From Gryganskiella cystojenkinii (lineage: Eukaryota; Mortierellomycota; Mortierellomycetes; Mortierellales; Mortierellaceae): a DNA stretch of 19,965 nt. This document shows, one piece after another, positions 1 to 12,861 of the stretch. The notes below the pieces were generated by a model. It had not been told where the DNA came from and did no database searches. It saw only the letters and a program-made list of their open reading frames with translations. Made by a program: the position numbers and the translations under genes. Within the stretch, counting starts at the first letter, position 1. The number at the start of each line of letters is the position of its first letter. The stretch spans positions 37,659 through 57,623 of the forward strand of contig JAAAIG010000144.1 in the NCBI GenBank assembly GCA_015852425.1. Reading direction: 5' to 3'.

Positions 1-339
1 TTTTTTGTTCTGTTTTGTCAGCTGTTGTATGTGTTCACTGGGGAAATTGTTCATGCTTCGAAAACTTTGTCATAGAGAGTGGTTTTTGCCTTGTTTTGCT
101 CTCAGTGTCGCTCCAGCAAAAGAGAAAAGAAAAACATTCCTCAAACTAATTTCTTTTCCTTCTCCAAAACAGAGTGAGCTGTTTGTGAGCAAAGGACAGA
201 AAGAAGTGGAGGATTGTCGAGGGCCGCTGATCTCAAACAAGAGAGGGCTCCCAAAAACAGAATGGTGCAACATAACCCCATCCAGAAAAGAAAAACAAAA
301 ACAACGCGTTTTGGCCAAAAATAACCATTCCGTTACACG

Positions 340-2564
340 TTATGTCAACGCCTTCTTGGTCTCCAACATCCCACAATTAAAACGTCCTACAGAAAAAGAA
401 AAAGAATTCAACCCAGACCAAAACTTACCACTTGGAGGCGTCATGGGCCTGCTATCGATCGTGGCTGCCACGTTGGTCGGTCCACTCATCTGGACTTGCC
501 AGGCGGATTTACCCGCGAATCCCGCGAACGAGTCTGTTGCGTCAATCGCTGCAATGACCTTGGAGTTACCCAAGTAATCCTTCTTTTTCGAATTTTTGAC
601 CTTGGACTCTGGTGGGCGATAGAGAACCCCCTGTGGAACCGTAAAGACTGTACAATCCTGACCCCTGTCCCTCAGCGCCTGATCGAGCACATCGTGTGCC
701 TGTGTCTGTTTTTCCCGAGTCGCGCGCCAGAGATCCGTCATGCCCAGGTCCATCTCGCCCAGTTCCATATAACATAATCCACGGTTGAAGAGGACCTGAC
801 AGGAATAGAGCTTAAAGTCGAGTCCTAATTGTGTGTAATCTATCACCATGTTGCCTCGTAGATACTAATCATTGGCGAGTTAAGGAAATGAAAGGGACAG
901 GGAGAGGGGGAGCGGAAATGAGTAAGTTTCGCTATTTCACTAAGTGAGTGAAGAAAAAGGATGAGACGCAAGGGCTCTCCGCCTTCAAAATGCTCTTTGT
1001 TTTTCTTGTCGGGTACTTTTTAACATTTCTTTTTGACCCTTTTTCATCATTGTCAGATGAAGGACCCGAAACGACTCGAAAGGTGTGAATGAATAAAAAG
1101 GAGGGGTAACCTTTTTGCTCGTAAACACCGTTTCATTTCGTTTGGGGTCGAGAAAAAAGGACAAGTGACGAACTAACATACCAGGAAAGCATCATGAAAA
1201 CATTGGAGGGCCTTTGAGTATTCTTCGAGGGCCACGTTGGCGACTCCATTTTGGAAATAGGCAATGGCGAGGTATTGATCCAACTTTGTCGCTTCCGCAT
1301 ATGCTGTGCTCTACATAAAAAGTAAAAAAGAAATTATCAGAACAAAAAAACTCCTTTTTTTTTTGGCAATCTTTCTTTGCTCTGAAACGAAGCATACAAA
1401 AATACTGGCCGTTTTGTTGCAAAGAAAGAGAGGCATAAAAGAAAGTAAGCAGCAGAGGTGGAGGAGGAGGGGGAAGGATTTTTTTTTAACTTACCGCTCC
1501 TTGAAAGTCACCCAAAGTGGCCAGGACCACGCCAATGTTGAAATGGATCTTGGCGGAGTCTGCGATGGGCTACCATATCGATAAAAAAACAAATAAAAGC
1601 TGAGATTCAGGAACATTGTTTTGGTTCAGGGACCGAGCATTTTTTGAACTGAACCGGGGTGTGTGCGAAAATAAAATAATAACTGCCGGACAGGGGAACA
1701 ACAAGGTTGTTCCTCGGTGCAATATTTTTTTTTTTTTTTTTTTGGTCCAGGGGCGTTTGTTCCCCAGCTTAGCTCCCGCGCCTTTTCTTTTATCTCCCGC
1801 TCTTTTTTTTCCTGTGCAACAATTCCTTTCGTTGGTAGTTGGTCAGGGGAACAAGGGCCTGAACGTGCTTTGTCTTCTGTGCGTTGTTTGACTCGGAGGA
1901 AAAGAAAACTGAATGTCGACTTTCAAAGATGCAATCCTTGTTCATTGTTTTTTTTTTTTGGTATCACTGATTGTCTTCATGTCGACAGTGGCTCTTTTTT
2001 TTTTCCCCAAAGTTGTGCAGGGACCACCAAGCCCAACCAAGAGAGTTGTAGGCCCGGCAAAAAGAGAACCCAAAAATATAAATATATATATATGGGGACC
2101 GTGGTGTGACCAAAGAAACAAAGGAAAAGATTATCGAGAGGGTTGCCAGGCCTTTGTTTCCCCCTAGCCACGCCTCTTTGTTTTCCCTTGTCGTTTTGTC
2201 CTATTCTCGGAAGGTTCCTTTTTTTGTCGTCGCCTCTTCGCTTAGCCCTACGGGAATGTTGCATCCCAAGGATTGAAAAAGAGATTTACCTCAAAGATTT
2301 CGAGTGCATCTTCGTAGAGTCCTTGGTCGAATGCGATGACGCCTTCGTTCCACTGGTCAAGTTCGTACTACGAATGAAAGATAAAAAAAAGAGTTGAAAG
2401 TGTTGCGATAAGTTGAACATGTCGTGACACAGCCACTCCAGAGATGAGATGTGTATCGAGGGAACAAGGATGAATGCGAATGGGTCCATGGAAGCTGAGG
2501 TTCCTGGAGTCGAAGATGTGGTCAGAGTGAGACAGCAACAATGGACTACCTTCAGACCAGCCAT
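340..2564 (-). CDS. noxR: NoxR/p67phox-type NADPH oxidase regulatory subunit (TPR protein)
   Basis: Cytosolic activator that links Rac-GTP to a membrane NADPH oxidase making superoxide. Exons, phase-matched on the minus strand: 2564-2550, 2367-2290, 1569-1495, 1310-1182, 864-429, and a possible last exon 386-340. The joined protein is about 259 residues. Residues 1 to about 160 form a TPR-like array (NEGVIAFDQGLYEDALEIF, IHFNIGVVLATLGDF, LDQYLAIAYFQNGVAN, VLFNRGLCYMELGEMD). The Rac-contact motif YLRGNMVIDY falls at residues 100-109, so R102, N104 and D108 carry the same numbers as the residues known in human p67phox. An activation-domain-like KDYLGNSKVIAA lies at about 194-205. The first exon encodes only MAGLK. 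No SH3 or PB1 domain is visible downstream; the 3' end is the weakest part: a GTAAGT donor at 428 and a TTTCTGTAG acceptor at 387 would remove 42 bases in frame before the TAA. Family call is firm; the C-terminus is not. Confidence 0.85.
1570..2289 (-). other. Long (720-base) intron 2 of the NoxR gene
   Basis: This interval lies between a GTAAAT donor (2289) and a TAG acceptor (1570) that join two TPR exons in phase 0 (..EIFE / PIADS..). It is much longer than the other introns in the window. It holds a T19 run (1725-1743), other T runs, and three copies of the nonamer GGGGAACAA. No protein of interest is seen in it, and its open frames are low complexity. Confidence 0.7.
1693..1854. repeat. 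Repeated GGGGAACAA core with inverted copies
   Basis: GGGGAACAA occurs at 1693-1701 and 1846-1854, and its complement TTGTTCCCC at 1757-1765. The first copy is part of a near-perfect hairpin, GGAACAAC-AAG-GTTGTTCC, at 1695-1713. The copies sit inside NoxR intron 2 around a long T run. They may be remains of a small inverted-repeat element or chance; no target-site duplication was identified. Confidence 0.4.
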
Positions 2565-3727
2565 GGTTGTTTAGTCGGAGAGAGTTCGAGGAAGGTGAGG
2601 TGAATAGTGAGTATGCGAGAGAGTGAAGGCGAGGTATGTAAAGCGAAGAGCGAAGGGTGGTGGACAGAGGCGAAGGGTGAGGGATGAAGGGTGGATAGGG
2701 TCGTCAAAGTAGTAAAAGGACGGGGAGGGAGGATGGTTGTCGTTAAGAGATTGTATGCGAGAGGAGCAGGAAGAGATTGAAGAAGGACGGTAACAGTCGG
2801 CGACGAAGGAAAGGGGGTCGAACAAGATCAAAAAAAAGACAGAAAGAGTGAGTGAAGAAAGAAAGGAGACGTAAAGAGAAAAAAAACGTGTTCCTGAAAA
2901 TCAAAAACAAAATTCAGACTTTATGATCTCAGCCGCAAACAAGCATGAGACGGGAACTTCTCATTGATTTCCCTGGTATCGATACCCTGTTTAGCAAATC
3001 CCTCGTCTCCTTTCAGACCGGACCCAGAACCTGCTCTGACAAAAGAAACAGGTCCTCCACAGCCCTCAATTTCCGTTTCACTCTCTCTCTCTCTGTGTCT
3101 GAGCAGAAGCTGCCATTGAAAATAATCCCATATATCAGGTCAGAGGTCGGAGCGAGGGCTCTCTCTTCATTACTATTATTCTTTATTTCTCGTTCCTCCT
3201 CTCTGTCTCAAAACAAGCGTGATGTGACCCTCATCATCCTTCAGACATGCTCCCCCTTTTCGGTCTGTGAGACCCGTCTCTCTCTCTCTCTCTCTCAGTT
3301 CCAGTGTTTTTTGTGGACAATATCTGAGCCATCACATTAAACTTGAGCGAGAAACCTTACCAAAATCACGCAACAATTGTTCATCGCATTGAAGGTGTTT
3401 TTGCACTCCCCTTAGAAAAATGTGGAAAGCAGTTAACCGTGACGATCGATCTCAAAAAACAAAGTCAGTTTTCAAGTGCAGTACCATAGACAAAAGGAAA
3501 CAGATGGAAATCAAGAACCACATCGTAGCATTTTGAAAGAAATAAAAAAGATATGGGCCATCTGATTTCTTGTTTCGTCCACAGTTGTCCTGTGCTCTCC
3601 AGGGCTGTGTTTTCTTGCTGATCAAGAGAGAAAAGTGTGAGCAGCAGCAACAGAGAAATAGAAAAAGAAAGAGAGAGGCAAAAATGCCAGATTTTTTTTT
3701 TTTTTTGATACTAATAGGTACACTAAT
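2565..3727. other. Intergenic stretch: sirtuin 3' flank and NoxR 5' flank
   Basis: No gene is supported here. It should hold the NoxR promoter and 5' UTR (near 2565-2950) and the sirtuin 3' UTR (near 3727). A plus-strand open frame at 2945-3340 has no recognisable domain and is made largely of Ser/Leu repeats from CT tracts. Tracts seen are (CT)7 at 3081-3094 and (TC)10 at 3277-3296. Confidence 0.6.
3277..3296. repeat. (TC)10 microsatellite
   Basis: Ten TC units in a row. A second, shorter tract, (CT)7, is at 3081-3094. Both lie in the non-coding stretch between the sirtuin and NoxR genes. Confidence 0.9.
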
Positions 3728-7025
<3,298 letters not shown>

Positions 7026-7625
7026 TGATGTCACCGGCTTTTTTGGTAAGAATGCGAGTGAAGGAATTAAAATGTCCGAGTCCAGGGGAAGAGTACAGCC
7101 GAACGGATAAGGGATGGTACTCTCTCTCTCTCACAAAAGACACTCTTTTTTTTGCGATGCTGCTTGCAGAGGTGTTACAAGAATGTAACAATGAAGGTAC
7201 AAAAGGGAGGAGGGGGTTGACGTAAAGAAGGAATGAAAGGGGGTGAAATGGATTAGAACTTGATGTTTTTGCGTGCAAAAGAGAAAAAGGAGGGAAACGA
7301 GAATAAATGCGTATTCGTGACTGTGCCCTGAAATATGATTGTGTCAAACGAGATAGGAAGAGTGATTTGACGCTTTGCCATCGATGGCGAAGCCCATTTG
7401 ACCTTTTCCGACTAGGGCACGATTGCCACCAAAAGAAAACTTTTCACCCATGCCACATGCGAATGCACAGCAGTTTGCAACATGTCTGGGGCACTTTTTG
7501 CTCGACTCTTTATCGGCTGCGGAACGACGTTGTATGTACATGGAGGTCGCAGGGTGTGTTCGCGCGCCATCAGAATTGAATTATGCTATGTTGTTTTTGC
7601 TATCCGTGCCAACTGGTCTGGCTCG
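7026..7625. other. Intergenic stretch upstream of the sirtuin gene
   Basis: About 600 bases separate the sirtuin start from the stop of the next minus-strand gene. No protein or RNA gene is supported. Pyrimidine-rich stretches on the coding strand, including a CT run near 7120-7133, fit a fungal promoter or 5' UTR. Open frames here lack domains. Confidence 0.5.
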
Positions 7626-8565
7626 CTACAACTGCTCAAAATGAGCATAGTGACCCTTCTCTCTCCGTTGACATCGTTCACAGTTGGGTCGATATCCCAT
7701 AACGATGTGGAGTCGCCCAATGGATCCTCCCGTTTTTGGCTGCAGCGTCGATGTGGTTAAAGAGCTGTCCATTGGGCTTTGTGTCGCTGCAGACGGGGTC
7801 AAGGTCTTGTTGTTGTGGTTGTTGGTATTATGGAAGTCCTGCATGGATCCGAAACTGGGACCGCAGGATGAAGATCTCGTATGAGCCATCGTAGGGATCT
7901 CGTTTTCTCTTGCACCGTATGAGCCACTTTGATTTCGGTCCCCGATGTCCATGCCCATGACCAGTTCTTGAATATTACCACCATCAACAACCCTACCAAC
8001 ACTGTCTATAGATGTATTGCGACCAGGACCACCAAAGAACGACGGCGGTGATGACGAATCCCACATTTGTTCCGAAGGTGAACTAGGGATCGATCTCGAA
8101 CCCCCTGTTAAACATCGTTGCTGCTGCTGCTGCTGCTGTTGTTGTTGTTGTTGTTGTTGTTGATGATGTTGTTGTTGCTGACCCGGTCTTGAATGACCAC
8201 TTGACGCTGTACGAACCATTAATGTTTCTGGAGAGGCGCTGGCTGTTGACGTAGTTGCTCGCGAATGAACGTCAAAGTAGCCTTGTTGTTGCTGCTGGTG
8301 CTGTTGCCGCTGTTGTAGGCCGTCGAACCCGAGGCCGATTCTAGGACGCGGCTGCGGGTGAGGAGATCCAGCTCCTGAGCTACCTGTGGGCGATGCTAGT
8401 GAACCGTTCCAGCCCATAAAGCCCTGCGTGATATACTCCATGTCAGCATGGTGTCTCTATTATGACGAATACAAAACAGGACAATAAGCGGGTTAAAAAA
8501 AGGCAAAGCACAATGCTGATACTTTCAAACGGTTCAAAAAAGAAAGAAAAAACAGCAGAGAAGGC

Positions 8566-8602
<37 letters not shown>

Positions 8603-8866
8603 GCACACACATAAAACACTGCGCACCTTGGCTCCATGCGATTCGTCTTCATCTGGGGATAACCCACGCTTTCTTGACCAAGACTGACCGAGTTGATGTG
8701 CTGATGATGGAGGTAGTGATTGTGGTTGATATGGTTGTTGATGTTGTTGTTGCTGTTGTTGATGAGACATTTCCGAGGCGGCGGTGTGCCAGAAAGGATA
8801 ATAGGGACCAAGACGTTGTTGTGGGTGATTTTGGTCCTGTGCAAGGCCACCGTGCTGCATCACCAT
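7626..8866 (-). CDS. Uncharacterised polyglutamine protein with C-terminal C-x2-C-x6-H-x2-H motif
   Basis: Not recognised by name. Two exons, 8866-8627 and 8456-7626, join in phase 0 through a GTGCGC donor and an AATAG acceptor, giving 356 residues from the ATG at 8866 (another ATG follows two codons later). The first exon is Gln/His/Pro-rich and ends in WSRKRGLSPDEDE, with AKRHH across the junction, resembling a nuclear localisation signal. Residues 86-95 (MEYITQGFMG) look like a conserved patch. Gln runs lie at about 127-138 and 173-193, followed by Ser/Gly/Pro-rich sequence. The last 30 residues are different in character: MGYRPNCERC then GHYAHF, with C339, C342, H349, H352 spaced like a small zinc-binding site. 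A transcriptional or chromatin role is only an inference. The true start may lie further upstream. Confidence 0.75.
8117..8180. repeat. CAG/CAA-type trinucleotide repeat encoding poly-Gln
   Basis: TGC/TGT units on the plus strand read as CAG/CAA on the minus strand. They encode a Gln run broken by two His, in the polyQ protein. Confidence 0.9.
8566..8612. repeat. (CA)n microsatellite inside an intron
   Basis: Thirteen CA units (8566-8591) are followed by an interrupted CA tract to 8612. On the transcribed strand it is a TG repeat that begins about 14 bases after the donor of the polyQ-protein intron (8626-8457). Confidence 0.92.
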
Positions 8867-9365
8867 AAGAGTTATCTGCTGTGGACTACCAAATGAAAAG
8901 ATATTTATGGTGGCAAAGAAGAAGGGTCAATAAGTATATTGCAACCTCAATGGGACGATCACAGGAGCATCAAGACAAAGCTCGGGATCACAATTCAAGA
9001 AGTTGGTGCATACATGGACAAGGATGTGTACTTGGCTCCGAGTAATGGGCACAATGAGCGCGAAGCGATGGATGGGGAAAGGGAACAATGAGGAAAGAGG
9101 GAGAAAGAAAAAAATAAAAGTCAAATGCAGAGAATGGAAAAGAAAATACAAAAAAAAGCTGTGGGAGCTCTGAATTTTTGAACTGAATCGAAGTCGACGT
9201 TCGTCGTTCAAAGACGCGTTTGGATCGGCTTGGTGCAATATTCGTTTTTATTTTTAGGGTGTTTTGCTGAGGAAAAGGAAAAGGGAAAATGCTAAGAGGT
9301 TCAACCTGGTGCAGTCTCCAGACGATTCGCTGTTAATGGTTCCCTCAAAAAGACTCTTTTAGACT
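8867..9365. other. Intergenic stretch with a possible unplaced upstream exon
   Basis: This lies between the stop of the HP1 gene and the first ATG of the polyQ protein. On the minus strand a frame from about 9060 to 8946 is coding-like and would splice (donor 8945, acceptor 8886, 60-base intron) in frame into the polyQ protein. No minus-strand ATG in frame with it occurs between 8946 and 9365, so it is left out of the CDS. A pyrimidine tract lies at about 9070-9150 on the minus strand. Confidence 0.45.
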
Positions 9366-10304
9366 TTAGGCCTGAGTGAACTTGAGATGGCTCTCGTAAA
9401 AGTTGATGAGCTTGAGTGGACAATGTTTGTGCGCCTGATCAATATCGTGCCTTGTCTCGTGGCCATTGTTCCAGCGGATATAAACTCTCATCTTGGCGTT
9501 ATTGCGCTCGACGTTCATGATCTCGTCAACCTCGTTCTCCCAAGAACTCCATTCCACAGGAGGCTCCCACGTATTCTTGGCTTCTGGCCCTAAAGCCGCT
9601 GTCGTATTCTCTGGTTCCTCTGACTCGTACCTGTCCTTCTCAGCAGCCTTGCTGACCTTTTGCTTCTTGGCTGGGGCAGAGGTCATCTCGATGTCTCCAT
9701 CACGGTCCTTCTTCTTGAGCGACGACGCCAATGATGTTGCTGTAGACGATTTAGCCTTGGGTTGCTTTTTCTTTGGCACTTCTTCTTCCTCTTCCTCGTT
9801 ATCGAGGGGATCCAGATCAGGCAACAGAGGCTCTTGCTGGACAGCGCGCTTGGTCGACTCCACCTTGATAGGAACAGCCTTCTTTGATGATGACAAAGAC
9901 GATCCTGTGGCTGTCGCCGTTGATGCAGAAGGGGACTTTGTGACGCTGACGCCACGTTTGGCGACCACGGGTCCAGTGGGCACAGGCTTGTGGTCCCAAT
10001 AGCCCTCCTTGTCGGTTTTCTTGCCGCCAGAAGCAAGGTAACCATCCCAGTAATCTTCAATGAGACTGAGGCATGCGCACGAATCCTCTCTCTCCCAAGT
10101 ATTGTCTTCCTCATCGTAACCGTCCCACTTCAAGTAGAACTTGAGCACTTTTCCATCGTAGCGGTGACCGTCTACGCGCTCGACCTCGAAGTCTTGAGGC
10201 TCTTCACCTGCTTCTTCCGTTTTCTCCTGGTCATCGTTCTCGTCTTCAATCTCGTCAATGTCCTTGGGGATGTCGCGCTTCTCTGGGGAGGACGCCTTGA
10301 CCAT
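9366..10304 (-). CDS. Heterochromatin protein 1 homologue (chromodomain plus chromoshadow domain)
   Basis: Nuclear protein expected to bind histone H3 methylated at lysine 9 and to spread or hold heterochromatin. Single uninterrupted exon, 312 residues. Chromodomain about 37-90: QDFEVERVDGHRYDGK followed by YLKWDGYDEEDNTWE. The aromatic cage is intact by alignment to HP1 (F39, W60, Y63). The hinge (about 91-245) is Lys/Ser-rich with basic patches (VPKKKQPKAK, PAKKQK) that could bind nucleic acid or act as nuclear signals, an acidic run near 170-175, and IKVE at 146-149, which fits the SUMO consensus. Chromoshadow domain about 248-309: EWSSWENEVDEIMNVE, VYIRWNNGHETRHDI, HKHCPLKLINFYESHL; this normally dimerises and recruits PxVxL partners. 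It is intronless, unlike its neighbours. It diverges from the plus-strand gene at 11338. Order and domain pair match HP1/Swi6. Confidence 0.93.
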   Translation of the reverse strand: MVKASSPEKRDIPKDIDEIEDENDDQEKTEEAGEEPQDFEVERVDGHRYDGKVLKFYLKWDGYDEEDNTWEREDSCACLSLIEDYWDGYLASGGKKTDKEGYWDHKPVPTGPVVAKRGVSVTKSPSASTATATGSSLSSSKKAVPIKVESTKRAVQQEPLLPDLDPLDNEEEEEEVPKKKQPKAKSSTATSLASSLKKKDRDGDIEMTSAPAKKQKVSKAAEKDRYESEEPENTTAALGPEAKNTWEPPVEWSSWENEVDEIMNVERNNAKMRVYIRWNNGHETRHDIDQAHKHCPLKLINFYESHLKFTQA

Positions 10305-11337
10305 GTTGGCTTTTGGGTTATGCAGTTCTGAGATCTATTAATCAAAGAAAAGGGTATTAAAAAAATATTAAAAAAAAGAGTTAAAATACATACGTTTGCA
10401 TATCTATCAATTGATTTGCCTCAAAATGGCACAATCCAAATGAATGAAGCCTCAATTCGGTCAAGTGGGCAGCCTTCCTTTTGACGTCCTTTCCTCAAGA
10501 GAATTAGACAATCAATCGACATCGCCTCTTCCGCCATGAAGGTTATCATTCCCTTGAAATTAGTTTTGTTTTTCCTCGAGTCGAGATTTTGTTCAAGTCC
10601 ACGCAATCTCCAGATTCCATGATGATGCACGATCAGAATTCAAACCATACTTTTCGTTGATTTCTACTGTTGCCTTCCTTTTCTTATTTTCGCTTGCGAT
10701 GTGGTGTTCCTTGCTTTCGAAATGGTAGATTATCAGACGCGATCGGATGGGGGTGCGTGGTCGACCTTTAAAAGAATGTGAACAAAGGAATGGAGCAAAA
10801 CAAACACGGAAACAAAAAAAAGAACGCGGCGACTCCCCTCGTTTTGGTGGCTCGACTCTCGAGTCGCGAGCATTCTGCACGTGATTTAATTGTGTTCCCC
10901 TTAAGAGGAATCGGTGGAGTACATTAGCCATTTGCACCTGGACCTATCTACCATTGTTTATGAGTTGTTTATTGAGCCTGCTAAGCTATTGCAAAGAATA
11001 CGCGAATTTGATCTTGCCTCTCCCTTGCCCCCTTCCCCTTCTTCTTCCCCTTGAAATTTTGAAGAATGGAAAAACAAGGGTCTGAACTCATCGCGAGCCT
11101 GATTCTTTTTTTCTTTCACTATCTTACTTTTCTCCTCCATTGCTTGTTCACACAACACAACATTGTATAGGGCTTGATCACTCGTGCCTTCAACCGTTCA
11201 CTTCCTAACATTGCGCTCCGTCCGTCTCTATCTGCCTTCTCCGTCTTTTTAACCCCTATCTCCTTGTTTTGAATAAGTTGAACAGTCCATAAAACAATCT
11301 TCGCACTCTTCGCCCTTCATCCTCTGCTGGTTAAAAC
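10305..11337. promoter_or_regulatory. Shared divergent upstream region of the HP1 and METTL26-type genes
   Basis: About 1.03 kb lies between two genes that point away from each other, so both promoters should be here. No tRNA or conserved protein was seen. Next to the HP1 start a TTAATAG/ATCTC site on the minus strand could be a 5' UTR splice acceptor. Pyrimidine-rich blocks at about 11020-11055 and 11195-11320 precede the plus-strand gene. No specific operator or TATA element is claimed. Confidence 0.45.
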
Positions 11338-12646
11338 ATGCAGTACTCAGAGATGTTTAAATACCGGTCAGCACTCAGTACCCTAGTTTTCACTTTCTCC
11401 TCTACTTCAAGACATTCTTCCCTCTTTTCATCCACAAGACCCCCAAGACTGTCTTCCTCAGTTATTCTCAAATCACTCTCACAGCCTCTATCGCCTATCA
11501 AATTCTTCACTGCAACCATGGCCACTGCTTCAGTCTCTCATCGCGCTTCGATCGTCGAAGGCGGTGTTGTCTACGAACGAAATTTGAGCGAGTTTGTCCA
11601 TAGGGACCAAAAACTCTTTTTTCCTGCGACAGATCGCAACAAAGAGGCAATTCTACATCAGTTGCGACCGTTCTTTGATAAGGCTCGTCTTGGTAAGCAA
11701 TTTTGTATCATGTTTTTATTTCTCTCAATTGTGTCGCATGCGCGATAGATCACCTCTGGCCGCAGATCTTCCCTGCATCCGAAAAAGACTTCCTCGCGAC
11801 AATCTTTGTCCTCGTGACTCTTCATTGGAAACCCCTTTTTATCATTATTTCTCGTTGTCTTCTTCATTAATCCTGATCCAATTCTCTTTCTCTTTCTCTG
11901 TCATCGGAACGGAACTAAAAGTTCTCGAGGTCGGTTCTGGGTCAGGTCAACACCTATACCATTTTTCGAAGGACTATCCTGAGGTAACCTTCCAACCGAC
12001 CGAGTACGACACGACCTTGTTCCAAAGCATTGATGCCCATGCGATGGACCTGCCTGGTCATTCTATCAGGAGACCCTTGGAACTTGATGCCACCAATCCC
12101 GAGCATTGGTCGACCGTCCTTCGTGCAGGACACCGAGGCGAAAAAGACGAGGGTGAAGAAGTAGAAGGAGTGAACCTGTCCTTGGATGGCGTTTACGATT
12201 TAGTCTTGACCACGAACGTCTTTCATATTTCGCCTTGGATCGTAGGTCAATCCATCGTCCGGGGTGCTGGTCAGGTCTTGAAACCAAGCGGGTATTTTAT
12301 TCTTTATGGAGCTTTTAAGAAGGACGGTAAGTTTAACGCTCCGAGCAATGAACAGGTAAACTCGAAGAAAAAAAAAAACAGGAGCATAACAGTTTTCGGA
12401 GGTTAGCCACCTATATTCGTGAATACTAACAAGCTCAATCATCTTATACCCTTATCTTCATATGACTGCTATTGCCATTAGTTTGATCAGACGCTTCGAG
12501 GCCGAGATGCGTCCTGGGGTGTTCGTGATATCGAAGCCATCGAGGCCGTGGCCGTGAACGAGTCTAAGATGGTCCTCAAAAATGTGATTGATATGCCGTC
12601 AAACAACCACCTGCTGATCTTCCAGAGGGTGGCATCTGAGGAGTAA
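11338..12646 (+). CDS. DUF938/UPF0585 methyltransferase-like protein (METTL26 type)
   Basis: Predicted S-adenosylmethionine-dependent methyltransferase of a family whose substrate is not known. Three phase-consistent exons: 11338-11692, 11922-12355, 12482-12646, giving 317 residues. Family signature: FFPATDRNKEAILHQLRPFF before the fold, then LEVGSGSGQHLYHFSKDYPE (motif I; glycines at 123, 125, 127), LVLTTNVFHISPW, GYFILYGAFKKDGKF, SNEQFDQTLRGRDASWGVRD, and VIDMPSNNHLLIFQR at the end. An acidic insert (GEKDEGEEVEG) interrupts the fold near the middle. The first 60 residues, before a second ATG at 11518 with strong context (ACCATGG), are rich in Ser, Arg and Leu with only one acidic residue, as in mitochondrial leaders. 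Intron 2 starts GTAAAC and ends CATTAG. Confidence 0.88.
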
Positions 12647-12861
12647 TTAAGAGTACGAAAGATCGAAACGTTCCTAGCCAACGGACAGGGGAGATTTGAG
12701 CGCACGAGCCTGCCACACATCTGCAAAAACGACCATCTTGGGAAGAACAACAAATAAAAATTGCGACAATTTCAGGCTGGATGATGAGCAAGAGAGAAAG
12801 CGGCACAAACGTTGTCATGGCAAGCTCTGCTTTTGTCTGCCTAAAATAGCGAAGAACGCGT
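12647..12861. other. Convergent intergenic stretch (3' UTRs)
   Basis: It lies between the METTL26-type stop and the stop of the minus-strand orphan exon, so it should carry both transcript ends. A minus-strand frame through it is open but has no domain. Confidence 0.4.

Noticed and set aside
5..577. Plus-strand open frame of 190 codons at the left edge
   Set aside because: It runs antisense to the NoxR exon with its conserved p67phox motifs, and its sequence shows no domain.
2945..3340. 131-codon plus-strand frame
   Set aside because: Contains translated CT repeats and has no recognisable domain; it lies between two gene ends.
9493..10002. Plus-strand open frame of 169 codons
   Set aside because: Antisense shadow of the HP1 gene; the Ser/Phe-rich sequence mirrors Lys/Glu codons of the real frame.
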